DNA of 64,000 bases, taken from Streptomyces sp. NBC_00258. Its GTDB lineage: Bacteria; Actinomycetota; Actinomycetes; Streptomycetales; Streptomycetaceae. The stretch spans positions 10,292,001 through 10,356,000 of the forward strand of contig NZ_CP108081.1 of assembly GCF_036182465.1 (NCBI RefSeq). The letters are read 5' to 3'. Each line of letters starts with the position of its first letter. Positions within the stretch are counted from its first letter, which is position 1. Position numbers and translations under genes: made by a program. Below the pieces are notes generated by a model. The model did no database searches, was not told the DNA's origin, and saw only the letters and a program-made list of their open reading frames with translations. Positions 50,911 to 59,296 of the stretch are shown one piece after another.

Positions 50911-51783
50911 TCACGCGGACGATGCGCGAGCGCCGACCATCCAACTGGCCGCGGTGAAGCGGACTTCCGTGCCTTGCACAAAGGGATCGAAGGCGGCGCG
51001 GACCGTTTCGACGACCTGCGCGCGGGTTTTTTCGTCAGTCTTGCCCAGGGTCAGGCCGAGTGGACCGAACCGGGTGAAGTAGCGGATCAACTCGCTTTCG
51101 GGGAGCGTGCAGGTCACGTCCTTCGGCTGGATGTCGATCCCGGTCCACCCGGCCTCCGCCAGGATGCGCCGGACCCTGTCCGCGTCCGCGAAGGCGAACT
51201 GTCCCGGCTCGTCCGGCCGACGGGCGGGAAGGTCCGGAACGAGCGGTGCCGCGGCGCGTTCGGCCGTCGTCATGAACGGATTCTCCGCCGGGCCGCGCCA
51301 CGCGATGAACCGGAGCACGGCCCCGTCCTTGGCGGCACGCCGCAGGTTCGCGAAGGCTCGGACGGAGTCGTTGAAGAACATGACCCCGAAGCGCGACATG
51401 ACAGCGTCGAAGGTTGCGGGTTCGAACGCGTACTCCTGCGCGTCGGCCTCGATGAAGGACGCCGGTGCATCCGCCTGCTCGGCGCGCGCCCGGGCCGCGG
51501 TGAGCATCGGCTCGGAAATGTCGACGCCGACGATGTGCCCTGCCGCACCGAGCCGCCGCGCCACGGCCAGCGTGGTGGTGCCGGTGCCGCAGCCGACGTC
51601 GAGCACACGGCCTCCGGCGCCGAGCACATGGCCGTCGTGATCGGCGGACATTGCTTCGACGAGGAGGTCTTCGAAGGGCTTGAGCACCCCGTCCACCAGT
51701 GTCTGGGCCTCGACCCAGGCATTGGCGGCGGGCCCGTTCCAGCGTGCCGCCTGATCGTCATGGGTCCTGCGTGCAGCATCCAT
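50911..51783 (-). CDS. SAM-dependent methyltransferase
   Basis: The protein has 290 residues, class I. Motif I is LDVGCGTGTTTLAVARRLGA, with the acidic ribose contact in GVDISEPML and motif III near FDAVMSRFGVMFFND. It resembles the ubiquinone/menaquinone-type (UbiE-like) methyltransferases of unknown acceptor. GGAGGAG precedes ATG 51783. It is divergent from a MerR regulator, with a 14-base palindrome between them, and is likely induced by whatever that regulator senses. Confidence 0.88.
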   Translation of the reverse strand: MDAARRTHDDQAARWNGPAANAWVEAQTLVDGVLKPFEDLLVEAMSADHDGHVLGAGGRVLDVGCGTGTTTLAVARRLGAAGHIVGVDISEPMLTAARARAEQADAPASFIEADAQEYAFEPATFDAVMSRFGVMFFNDSVRAFANLRRAAKDGAVLRFIAWRGPAENPFMTTAERAAAPLVPDLPARRPDEPGQFAFADADRVRRILAEAGWTGIDIQPKDVTCTLPESELIRYFTRFGPLGLTLGKTDEKTRAQVVETVRAAFDPFVQGTEVRFTAASWMVGARASSA

Positions 51784-51833
51784 CTTCGTCTCCTCCGCTT
51801 GCCTTCGACGGGCCTGGGTGAAAGCGTGCTACT

Positions 51834-51847
51834 TCAAGTCGACTTGA
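51834..51847. promoter_or_regulatory. MerR-type palindromic operator
   Basis: TCAAGTCGACTTGA is a perfect 14-base palindrome between the divergent methyltransferase and MerR genes, 10 bases upstream of the MerR ATG. Confidence 0.75.
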
Positions 51848-51857
51848 GGTCAAGAGA

Positions 51858-52289
51858 ATGACAGACCTGGACATCTCCGAGGTGGCGCACCGCGCCGGGG
51901 TTCCCGCCTCGACGCTGCGGTTCTACGAGGAGAAGGGGCTGATCGCCCCGATCGGCAGGCGGGGCCTGCGCCGTCAGTACGATCCCGGCGTACTGGAGCG
52001 CCTGGCGCTCATCGCGCTGGGGCGGACCGCCGGGTTCTCGCTCGACGAGATCGCGCGCATGGTCGCGCCCGACGGGCAGCCGCGCATCGACCGGCAGATG
52101 CTCACGACCAAGGCGGAGGAGCTGGACAGGACGATCCGCGAACTCGGCGTACTGCGCGATTCCCTGCGACACGCCGCTGCCTGTCCCGCGCCGAGCCATA
52201 TGGAATGCCCCACCTTCCGCCGCATTCTCAGGGCCGCCGTGTCCGGCGTTGTGGGGGTCCCGAGGAAGCGGTCCTCGGGGCCACCGTGA
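51858..52289 (+). CDS. MerR-family transcriptional regulator
   Basis: The protein has 143 residues. The MerR helix-turn-helix and wing are clear (DISEVAHRAGVPASTLRFYE, EKGLIAPIGRRGLRRQYDPG). The dimerisation helix follows and ends with a Cys-containing tail CPAPSHMECPTFRRIL. Two cysteines eight residues apart could bind metal or sense redox, but the SoxR CX2CX1CX5C pattern is absent. It is divergent from the methyltransferase. Confidence 0.9.
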   Translation: MTDLDISEVAHRAGVPASTLRFYEEKGLIAPIGRRGLRRQYDPGVLERLALIALGRTAGFSLDEIARMVAPDGQPRIDRQMLTTKAEELDRTIRELGVLRDSLRHAAACPAPSHMECPTFRRILRAAVSGVVGVPRKRSSGPP

Positions 52290-52348
52290 CCCCGGTACCC
52301 GGTGGAGACAGCGCGAACACGCCGGGGCGCTGCTTGTAGGGTCGTCGC

Positions 52349-53533
52349 ATGTCGGACGCTTCGCCCCGCCCCGAACCGTTCACACCGCACACCGATCCCG
52401 CGGTGCTCGAGGATCTCCGTGCGCGACTGCGCGCGACGCGCTGGCCGGATGCGCCCGAGGACGCCGGGTGGTCGCTCGGCACCGACATCGCCTACCTCCG
52501 CGAGCTCGTCGCCTACTGGGCGGACGGGTTCGACTGGCCGGCGCAGGAGGCGGCGCTCGCCCGGCTGCCCCGCTTCCGCGTCCCGGTCGGCGGCCTGGGC
52601 ATCCACTTCGTACACGCCCGGGCCGTCGCGCCGGCCGGGCCGGTCCTGCCGCTCGTCCTCAGCCACGGCTGGCCGGACTCCTTCTGGCGCTACACGAAGG
52701 TCATCCCGCTCCTCACCGATCCCGGCGCGCACGGCGCCGACCCCGCCGACGCGTTCGACGTGGTCGTTCCCGACGTGCCGGGCTATGGGTACTCCGACCG
52801 CCCCACGGGCCGGCCGCTCAACTCCATCGCCGTCGCCGGACTGTGGGCAGAGCTCATGGGCGTCCTCGGCTACGAGCGGTTCGGCGCGGCGGGCGGGGAC
52901 ATCGGCAGCCACGTGAGCCGTTACCTCGCGCTCGACCACCCCGACCGGGTCGTGGCCGTCCACCGCACGGACGGAGGCCTGCCCGTCCTCACCGGCGACC
53001 CGGAGGACCTTACGCCCGAGGAACGCGCATGGATCGAGGGCGTCGCGGCCTGGAGCGCGACCGAGGGCGGCTACGCAGCCATGCACCGCACCAAGCCCCA
53101 GACCGCCGCAGTCGGGCTCACCGACTCGCCGGCCGGACTGGCCGCGTGGATCGTCGAGAAGCTCCGGGCGTGGAGCGACTGCGACGGCGACATCGAGCGG
53201 AGCTTCACCAAGGACGAGATCCTCACGAACGTCACGCTCTACTGGCTGACGGGGACGATCGGTTCGTCGATGCGCATGTACAACGCGAACGGCGCGATCC
53301 CGCCCGCGCAGCTCGCCCGCCGGGTCGAGGTGCCGTCCGGGTTCTCACTCTTCCGCGGCGACGTCGTCCGCCCACCGCGGGCCTGGCTCGAACGCACCAC
53401 GAACGCCGTACGCGTGACCGAACCCCCGCGCGGCGGGCACTTCGCACCGTTCGAGGAGCCCGAGCTGTACGCGGAAGAGCTGCGCGAGTTCTTCCGCCCC
53501 TTCCGGGCGGCGACAGCGGCGGCAACGGGCTGA
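52349..53533 (+). CDS. Epoxide hydrolase (EHN-type alpha/beta hydrolase)
   Basis: The protein has 394 residues. The N-terminal EHN segment (DLRARLRATRWPDAPEDAGW) precedes an alpha/beta hydrolase core with the oxyanion motif SHGWPDSFWRY, the nucleophile Asp in AAGGDIGSHVSRYLA, the catalytic acid region after the lid, and the His in PPRGGHFAPFEEPEL. It should open epoxides to diols, probably for xenobiotics or a metabolite. ATG 52349 lies 59 bases after the MerR gene. Confidence 0.92.
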   Translation: MSDASPRPEPFTPHTDPAVLEDLRARLRATRWPDAPEDAGWSLGTDIAYLRELVAYWADGFDWPAQEAALARLPRFRVPVGGLGIHFVHARAVAPAGPVLPLVLSHGWPDSFWRYTKVIPLLTDPGAHGADPADAFDVVVPDVPGYGYSDRPTGRPLNSIAVAGLWAELMGVLGYERFGAAGGDIGSHVSRYLALDHPDRVVAVHRTDGGLPVLTGDPEDLTPEERAWIEGVAAWSATEGGYAAMHRTKPQTAAVGLTDSPAGLAAWIVEKLRAWSDCDGDIERSFTKDEILTNVTLYWLTGTIGSSMRMYNANGAIPPAQLARRVEVPSGFSLFRGDVVRPPRAWLERTTNAVRVTEPPRGGHFAPFEEPELYAEELREFFRPFRAATAAATG

Positions 53534-53637
53534 GGGCGAGGCCGGCCAGAGAGCGGACCGGCACACCTGCCCGCCCCTGTGCTCGGACAGGCCGTGGCCT
53601 CCCAAGACGCTACGGCCCACCAGCCCCGCCCAACGGC

Positions 53638-55158
53638 CTACCGAGCCCCCACCAGCACCTCGGCGGCGGCCACCCCGGAGGCGGCGGTGGCGCCGTGGGT
53701 GAAGATCTGTACCGCCCCCGGAACAGCGGCACTCGGCAGACCCATCTCGACGACGATCGCGTCGGGACGCTCCGCGATGAGGTCCGCGAGGGCGCGGGCC
53801 ATCCAGTCGTGCCGGGAGGCGTCCCTGACCACGACGACCAAGGGGCGCCCGGCGGCCGGTTCCAGCGCGCAGGTCCTGAGGGCGGTCAGGGCGGCGGTCC
53901 GTGAGTCCAGCTCCTGGTGCCGCACCCGGACGGTGGTCGTGCCGGGCAGCCGCTCGCTCAGCGGGGCTGCGACACCCCACGGGGTCTCCTTGCCGATGGC
54001 CAGGTTGGTGGTGGCCACGAACTCCACCACGTGCGGCGCGGCGGACAGGGGCAGGGTGTCCCGGGCCGCTCCGGCCAGCCGGATGGCGCGGCGGGCGGCC
54101 GTGAAGCCGATGTCGCTGCTGATCGCGTCGACGGTGTCGGCCTGGACCAGGCCGGCCGACCAGTCGGCGAAATTCCGGACACGCCCGGCTGCTTCCTCCA
54201 GCCGCTCCCGGGTGAGGTCACCGCGGGCCACGGCGTCGGCGAGAGCGTCGGCGAGAAGGCCGACGGTGGCCTCCTCGGCGTTCTCGCCGCCGACACAGAC
54301 CGCGTCGGCACCGGCGGCGACGGCTTTCACCGTGGCGCCGTCGATCCCGTAGAGGTCGGTGACGGCACCCATCTCGATGGCGTCGGTGACCGTCATCCCC
54401 TCGAATCCGAGCTCACCGCGGAGCAGGTCGCCCAGGATGCGCGGGCTGAGCGTGGCGGGCAGGTCGGGATCGTACGCCGGTACCAGGAGGTGGCCGCTCA
54501 TCACAGCGCGAACACCCGCGTCCAGGGCGGCCCGGAACGGGGGCAGGGCCTGGGCGGCGATCTCCTCGCGGTCGGCACCGTACGTGGGCAGACCGTGGTG
54601 GGAGTCGACGGCGACATCACCGTGGCCGGGGAAGTGCTTGGCACAGGCGGCGACCCCGGCCGACTGGAGTCCCCGGATCCACGCGGCGGTGTGCCGGGAC
54701 ACCACCTTCGGGTCGACGCCGAAGGACCTGACCCCGATGATCGGGTTGTCGGGGTTGGAGTTCACGTCCGCGCTGGGCGCGTAGTCGAGACTCACGCCGA
54801 CGGCACGCAGTTGACGGCCGAGACCTGCGGCGACGGATTCGGTGAGTTCGGTGTCGTCGACGGTTCCGAGGGCGAAGTTGCCCGGCCGGGTGGAGCCGGT
54901 CGCGGACTCGATGCGGGTGACGTCGCCGGCCTCCTCGTCGATGGCGATGATCAACTCGGGGTTCTCTGCACGCAGCTGCCCGGTCAGCCGGGCGACCTGG
55001 TCCAGCGAGACGATGTTGCGGGAGAAGAGCACGACGGATGCGAGTCCGTCGCCGATCTCGCGCAGAACCCAGTCCGGTGCCTCGGTGCCCACGAACCCCG
55101 GCTGCAGGACGGAGAGCGCCAGCTGCCGCAACCCCTTGCTGTGCTTGCTGGAGACCAT
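53638..55158 (-). CDS. GH3 beta-N-acetylhexosaminidase
   Basis: The protein has 506 residues. The GH3 N-terminal barrel carries the NagZ-type catalytic loop KHFPGHGDVAVDSHHGLP (His/Asp dyad) and the nucleophile Asp in MTVTDAIEMGAVTD. A second domain of about 180 residues follows. No signal peptide is seen, so it probably acts in the cytoplasm on imported chitobiose or muropeptide-derived sugars, releasing N-acetylglucosamine. ATG 55158 is preferred over an upstream in-frame start. A DasR-type palindrome lies 76 bases upstream, consistent with control by the GlcNAc regulator. Confidence 0.9.
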   Translation of the reverse strand: MVSSKHSKGLRQLALSVLQPGFVGTEAPDWVLREIGDGLASVVLFSRNIVSLDQVARLTGQLRAENPELIIAIDEEAGDVTRIESATGSTRPGNFALGTVDDTELTESVAAGLGRQLRAVGVSLDYAPSADVNSNPDNPIIGVRSFGVDPKVVSRHTAAWIRGLQSAGVAACAKHFPGHGDVAVDSHHGLPTYGADREEIAAQALPPFRAALDAGVRAVMSGHLLVPAYDPDLPATLSPRILGDLLRGELGFEGMTVTDAIEMGAVTDLYGIDGATVKAVAAGADAVCVGGENAEEATVGLLADALADAVARGDLTRERLEEAAGRVRNFADWSAGLVQADTVDAISSDIGFTAARRAIRLAGAARDTLPLSAAPHVVEFVATTNLAIGKETPWGVAAPLSERLPGTTTVRVRHQELDSRTAALTALRTCALEPAAGRPLVVVVRDASRHDWMARALADLIAERPDAIVVEMGLPSAAVPGAVQIFTHGATAASGVAAAEVLVGAR

Positions 55159-55233
55159 CGAGTGCGTTCGCCTTTCGGGTAGAGCCCGCGCGTCGGTGCC
55201 GCCGATGACAGCGCATCGACACCATGACACAGC

Positions 55234-55247
55234 TTGGTACAGACCAA
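55234..55247. promoter_or_regulatory. dre-like DasR site 1
   Basis: TTGGTACAGACCAA matches the DasR consensus core TGGTCTAGACCA at 10 of 12 positions. It is 76 bases upstream of the GH3 hexosaminidase start. Confidence 0.6.
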
Positions 55248-55419
55248 TGAGTCTCCGCTCAGGCTAACCGCTTGTGTCAAGAGGCGTGTTGGGTTGCTGC
55301 GCGTGTATTGCCCTGGGGCTGTTGTGCCAGGTGGCCCGCATCCCAGGTGCTCTCAACCGGGCCTTTGCGCAGGCGATTTGGGTGCGACACGCAGTCAACG
55401 ACCATGTTTGACACGACGG

Positions 55420-55433
55420 TTGGTCTAGTCCAG
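55420..55433. promoter_or_regulatory. dre-like DasR site 2
   Basis: TTGGTCTAGTCCAG contains TGGTCTAGTCCA, 11 of 12 matches to the DasR core TGGTCTAGACCA. It lies 260 bases upstream of the dioxygenase start and 262 bases upstream of the GH3 start, so the target gene is ambiguous. Confidence 0.6.
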
Positions 55434-55692
55434 GTTAGTGGCACGCGAGTTCGAGGGGGCTGGCGCGGCGCCCGATGCAGTGACCCTGCAGGCCGGCCGT
55501 CTCTCCTCATGCCGTGCGACGTGCGCTGCTTCCGGCGTCGTCGTACAGCGCCGGTGCGCGTCCGGAATCGAGCTGCGCAGACCGCCGCCCGTCCGGATCC
55601 ACGCGATTCACGTGCCGCGAGCCACCGGTGACCGCGTTGCCGTCCTCGTCGACGTCTCCGTCGACGGGGAACCCCGAGGTCCGGAGCACTGC

Positions 55693-56760
55693 ATGCCCAT
55701 GCCTGACGACTATCTCCATCGAGCCGCTTCTCGCGTCCCCTACTTCAGTGCGGACGGCGAGACCTATCTGGCGCAGACACCTCTGCGCGACCTGAAGAAG
55801 ACCGTCCCGCTCAGGGTGCTGTCCGAAGAGGACCTGGCCTTATGGCAGACCTACGGCTACGTCGTGGTGAAGCAGGCCATCCCCGCCTCGGCGGCCCGGA
55901 ACCTGCTGGACTTCACCTGGGACTTCCAGGGACTCGACCCCGAGCGCCCGGACACCTGGTACGAGGATCGCGAGTACCGCTCGGACCTGGACCGTGACCT
56001 TCACATCTACGGCTTCGTCGAGGCCTATCAGCACCAACTCCTCTGGGACAGCCGCCAGGCGCAGCGGGTCTACGACGCGTTCGTCGACGTGTGGGACTGC
56101 GAAGAGCTGTGGGTCACCCTCGACCGGCTCAACCTGAACCCGCCCAACATCAAGAACCGCGACCGTGCCCTGATCCCGAGCACGGACGAGGGCTTCGACA
56201 TAGAACTGCACTGGGACGTCGACACCACGCTCGGCATACCGCCGCAGCGGGTCCAGGGGATCATCGCGCTCAACGACACCAGTCCGGAACTCGGCGGATT
56301 CCAGTGCTGCCCCGAGCTGTTCCGGCAGCTCGACCGGTGGAAGGCACTCCAGCCGGACGACCGCGACCCGATCCGGCCCAGGATCGACCGGGCCGAACTC
56401 CCCGTCGTACGGCCGGAACTGGAGGCCGGCGACCTGCTGATCTTCAACGGCCTCCTGGCACACGGAGTGGCCCCCAACACCTCCACCCGCAACGGCGTGC
56501 GGGCGGTGCAGTACCTGTCGATGATGCCGGCGCTGGAGACCCACCGGACCCTCAGGGACTCACGGGTCGAATCGTGGCGCACCCTCAGCACGCCGGACTG
56601 GAACGGGACCCTGCTCGGCGACGCCACGCGACACGAGTCCCTGCGGTACGGCAGGGCCGAACTCAGCGACCTGGGCGCCAAGTTGCTGGGCCTCGCGTCC
56701 TGGAACGGTGCGGAACTGGACGAGCCGGTCGGAGAAGCGGCATGCGCAGAATATGTCTGA
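55693..56760 (+). CDS. PhyH-like Fe(II)/2-oxoglutarate dioxygenase
   Basis: The protein has 355 residues. The iron ligands are visible as H-x-D in IELHWDVDTTLG and the distal His in FNGLLAHGVAPNTSTRNGVR, with the Arg that binds 2-oxoglutarate shortly after. The N-terminal part WQTYGYVVVKQAIPASAARN is typical of the phytanoyl-CoA dioxygenase family. Related enzymes hydroxylate small molecules in natural-product pathways. ATG 55693 (or 55699) follows CCGGAG by six bases. It is the first gene of a coupled operon: the next gene starts 19 bases before its stop. Confidence 0.85.
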   Translation: MPMPDDYLHRAASRVPYFSADGETYLAQTPLRDLKKTVPLRVLSEEDLALWQTYGYVVVKQAIPASAARNLLDFTWDFQGLDPERPDTWYEDREYRSDLDRDLHIYGFVEAYQHQLLWDSRQAQRVYDAFVDVWDCEELWVTLDRLNLNPPNIKNRDRALIPSTDEGFDIELHWDVDTTLGIPPQRVQGIIALNDTSPELGGFQCCPELFRQLDRWKALQPDDRDPIRPRIDRAELPVVRPELEAGDLLIFNGLLAHGVAPNTSTRNGVRAVQYLSMMPALETHRTLRDSRVESWRTLSTPDWNGTLLGDATRHESLRYGRAELSDLGAKLLGLASWNGAELDEPVGEAACAEYV

Positions 56761-58061
56761 CCCTTCCCACCAACAGGCCGTGTTCCGCGACGATCGAGGC
56801 CATCGGTGAGGAAGCGGCCTACGCGGCCGAGCACTTCGACACCGAGGTGCACCTGCTGATCCTGGACTCCTGCGACACACCCGCCTACGCGGAACACGCC
56901 GAGACCGTGCGCCGCCTCCCGGTCGGCCCGCGGATCGTCGTACACCACCTCGACGAGGCGCGGCAGCGGGACTTCCTCCGGCGGGCGATCGGCCGGGCCG
57001 CAGCCACGAAGCCCGACCTCCTGCTGGAACTGATGCTCCCCGCGGGCCTCTCCTACGGAGCCTGCACCAACCGGGCGTTCCTCATCGGCGCCGCGCTCGG
57101 CTGCGAGTCCGTGCACCGCAGGGACTCCGACAGCCGATACCAGGTCGTGAACGGCGAGACCGTCTTCCCCATCCATCACGAACTCACCTCGCTCGGCCGA
57201 CGCGCGTCCGACGCCGCGCACCACGTCACCGAGAACGCGCTGGCCGCACAACACGCGGACAAGCGCGTCGCGATGGTGGGCAGCTCCTTCGTGGGCGAAC
57301 TGTCCGTGGACATCGGCGAGATCCTCCGGATCGACCGCGACGTCTACTACGACATGGTCAGCCTGTGGGCACCCGTCCACTGGTCGGGCGAGCGGAAGAG
57401 GGAACTCGTCGACGAGTCCTTCCGCGGGGCGGGCACGGACACGTTCGTCCGGGACCACTCGACGCTCGACCTGGTCGACCCCATGCGCCTGGACATGTGC
57501 AACATCAGCTTCCACGGGGTGCACGAACACGTGCCGCTGCCACCCGCCACCGACACCATCGGCAGCGACTACTTCCTGATCCATCTGGTCCACGACGCCG
57601 CGCTGCCCGGTGTGCTGCACAACCGGAACATCGTCAACTTCTACACCGGCGAACGCAGAACGGACGCGGGCTTCACGGCCTACCAGATGCGCTACGTCAA
57701 GTTCCTCCTGTCGATGCTCTACTTCAACGTCGTCTACGACGGGATGGCCGAGGCAGGCCCGGAGTTGACCGACGAGCGGGGACACGTGCGCGCGTCCGTC
57801 ATCGCCCGGCTGGTGAGCGAGAGCACGCGGCTCGACCGCACCGAGAACGTCCAGCGGTTGGACGCCCTCGACACCGCGTACCGGAAACTGGGCGGTGCGT
57901 ACGCCGAGTTCGCCGACCTCCTGGCCACGCGCCGCGAACGGCTCCTCGACGAGGCCCGCAGCGACATGGAGGACTTCGCCCTCCTGACCGAGGCATGGGG
58001 TCCGCTGGTGCGCGCGGCGCGGCACACCCCCGTACACACCTCACCGGGGCGGCCGGGGTGA
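56742..58061 (+). CDS. DUF6271-like protein, possible glycosyltransferase-type enzyme
   Basis: The protein has 439 residues and no signal peptide or membrane helix. The N terminus (MRRICLTLPTNRPCSATIEA) and the segment YGACTNRAFLIGAALGCESV, then HRRDSDSRYQ, match the actinobacterial family I remember as DUF6271. The DSD triad and the surrounding beta-alpha pattern recall the DxD metal site of GT-A glycosyltransferases. The conserved late segment ATDTIGSDYFLIHLVHDAAL and LHNRNIVNFYTGERR is strongly family-specific. ATG 56742 is inside the preceding gene (GGAG seven bases upstream), and the stop overlaps the next start (GTGA). The function is undescribed as far as I know. Confidence 0.75.
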   Translation: MRRICLTLPTNRPCSATIEAIGEEAAYAAEHFDTEVHLLILDSCDTPAYAEHAETVRRLPVGPRIVVHHLDEARQRDFLRRAIGRAAATKPDLLLELMLPAGLSYGACTNRAFLIGAALGCESVHRRDSDSRYQVVNGETVFPIHHELTSLGRRASDAAHHVTENALAAQHADKRVAMVGSSFVGELSVDIGEILRIDRDVYYDMVSLWAPVHWSGERKRELVDESFRGAGTDTFVRDHSTLDLVDPMRLDMCNISFHGVHEHVPLPPATDTIGSDYFLIHLVHDAALPGVLHNRNIVNFYTGERRTDAGFTAYQMRYVKFLLSMLYFNVVYDGMAEAGPELTDERGHVRASVIARLVSESTRLDRTENVQRLDALDTAYRKLGGAYAEFADLLATRRERLLDEARSDMEDFALLTEAWGPLVRAARHTPVHTSPGRPG

Positions 58062-59296
58062 GGGCGGCTTCGACGCATGAGTCAGCAACGCATGAGCCGG
58101 CCAGGCGTGAGTCGGCCAGGCGTGAGTCCGCGGCCCTGCTCGCCGCACTGGAGGCCGCCGACGAGGACCGGATCGTCTTCGATCTGACGGGCATCGAGGA
58201 CCGTTACGAGACGCTGCGGCGCGAACTGCCCGGAGTCCTCGTGCGGTTCGCGATGAAGGCCTGTCCGGTGGACGAGGTGCTCGCGTGCCTGGCGGCGAAG
58301 GGCGCCGGCGTGGACGGGGCGAGCCCGCGTGAACTGGAACAGGCGCTGCGGGCGGGGGTGCCGCTCGACCGCATGCACTACGGCAACACCGTCAAGTCCG
58401 ACCGGGACATCGCCGACGCCCATCGCCTCGGTGTCAGGGACTTCGCGACCGACAGTCTGGAGGACGTGGCGGCCATCGCGGCCCATGCTCCCGGAGCCCG
58501 GGTGTTCTGCAGACTGACGACCAGCGGTGAAGGGGCGCTGTGGGGCCTCAGCAACAAGTTCGGCTGCTCACCCGCCGACGCCGTACAGGTGCTTGAGGCG
58601 GCACGGGAACAGGGACTGACACCGTCGGGCCTGTCCGTGCACGTCGGGTCCCAGCAGATGACGGCGGACGCCTGGCACAGTGCCGTCGAATCCCTGGGAG
58701 ACGTCCTGACCGCCCTGGGGCGGCGCGGGATGACCCTGGACCATGTCAACCTCGGCGGCGGTCTTCCGGCACTCGGATACCTCGACAGGTTCGGCATGCC
58801 CCTGGATCCGCCGATGGACAAGATCTTCGCCGTGATCCGCGAGGGAATGCGGTACCTGAGAGGCGTTCACGGCGACCACCTCCGGTTCGTCATGGAGCCG
58901 GGACGCCATCTGGTCGCCGACCAGGGAGCCATCCGGGCCCATGTGGCCCGGCTCGCCGAGCGGCGGGGACCGAACGGCGAGCGCCAGCACTGGCTCTATC
59001 TGAGCTGCGGCAAGTTCAACGGGCTCTACGAGATGGACGCGCTGCAGTACCGTCTCGTCTTTCCCACGCACCCGGATGCCGAGTGCGTGCCCGCCGTCGT
59101 GGCGGGACCCACCTGCGACAGCGACGACGCCTACCTCCATGAACACGGCGGTCTCGTCGACGTACCCAAGGACCTGGCGTCCGGGGATCCGGTCTGGGTG
59201 ATGTCCAGCGGTGCCTACGCGATCAGTTACATGACCCAGGGCTTCAACGGCTTCGATCCGCTCCCGTACACCTGGACGAGGGCGGGCCGCCCGTGA
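58058..59296 (+). CDS. Type III PLP-dependent decarboxylase
   Basis: The protein has 412 residues with the alanine racemase-like fold of ornithine/diaminopimelate decarboxylases. PLP would bind the Lys in RFAMKACPVDEVL. Other signatures are SVHVGSQQ, NLGGGLPALGY, MEPGRHLVADQGAI and the second-subunit active-site loop GPTCDSDD. It should decarboxylate a basic or related amino acid; the substrate-determining helix region differs from standard ODC and cannot be read safely. The N terminus has a four-times repeated pentapeptide (58076-58135). GTG 58058 overlaps the previous stop, and the next gene starts four bases before its end. Confidence 0.88.
   Translation: MRAASTHESATHEPARRESARRESAALLAALEAADEDRIVFDLTGIEDRYETLRRELPGVLVRFAMKACPVDEVLACLAAKGAGVDGASPRELEQALRAGVPLDRMHYGNTVKSDRDIADAHRLGVRDFATDSLEDVAAIAAHAPGARVFCRLTTSGEGALWGLSNKFGCSPADAVQVLEAAREQGLTPSGLSVHVGSQQMTADAWHSAVESLGDVLTALGRRGMTLDHVNLGGGLPALGYLDRFGMPLDPPMDKIFAVIREGMRYLRGVHGDHLRFVMEPGRHLVADQGAIRAHVARLAERRGPNGERQHWLYLSCGKFNGLYEMDALQYRLVFPTHPDAECVPAVVAGPTCDSDDAYLHEHGGLVDVPKDLASGDPVWVMSSGAYAISYMTQGFNGFDPLPYTWTRAGRP
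58076..58135 (+). repeat. In-gene 15-base tandem repeat, four copies
   Basis: The copies encode HESAT, HEPAR, RESAR and RESAA near the N terminus of the PLP decarboxylase. They precede the conserved fold, so they form a short charged helical tail or a recent expansion. Confidence 0.85.

Larger units (their letters stand above)
55159..55692. other. Divergent regulatory region with two dre-like sites
   Basis: This 534-base region separates the GH3 gene from the dioxygenase operon. It contains dre-like palindromes at 55234-55247 and 55420-55433. An open frame from GTG 55438 continues into the dioxygenase gene, but its first 85 codons lack family similarity and a ribosome binding site, so I treat it as leader. 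Confidence 0.6.

Noticed and set aside
55438..55692. N-terminal extension of the dioxygenase frame starting just after the second dre-like site
   Set aside because: It has no ribosome binding site and no family similarity; ATG 55693 has a good site and leads into the conserved sequence.
56070..58037. 655-codon minus-strand frame opposite the dioxygenase/DUF6271 genes
   Set aside because: It spans two real coupled genes on the other strand and shows no protein family features.
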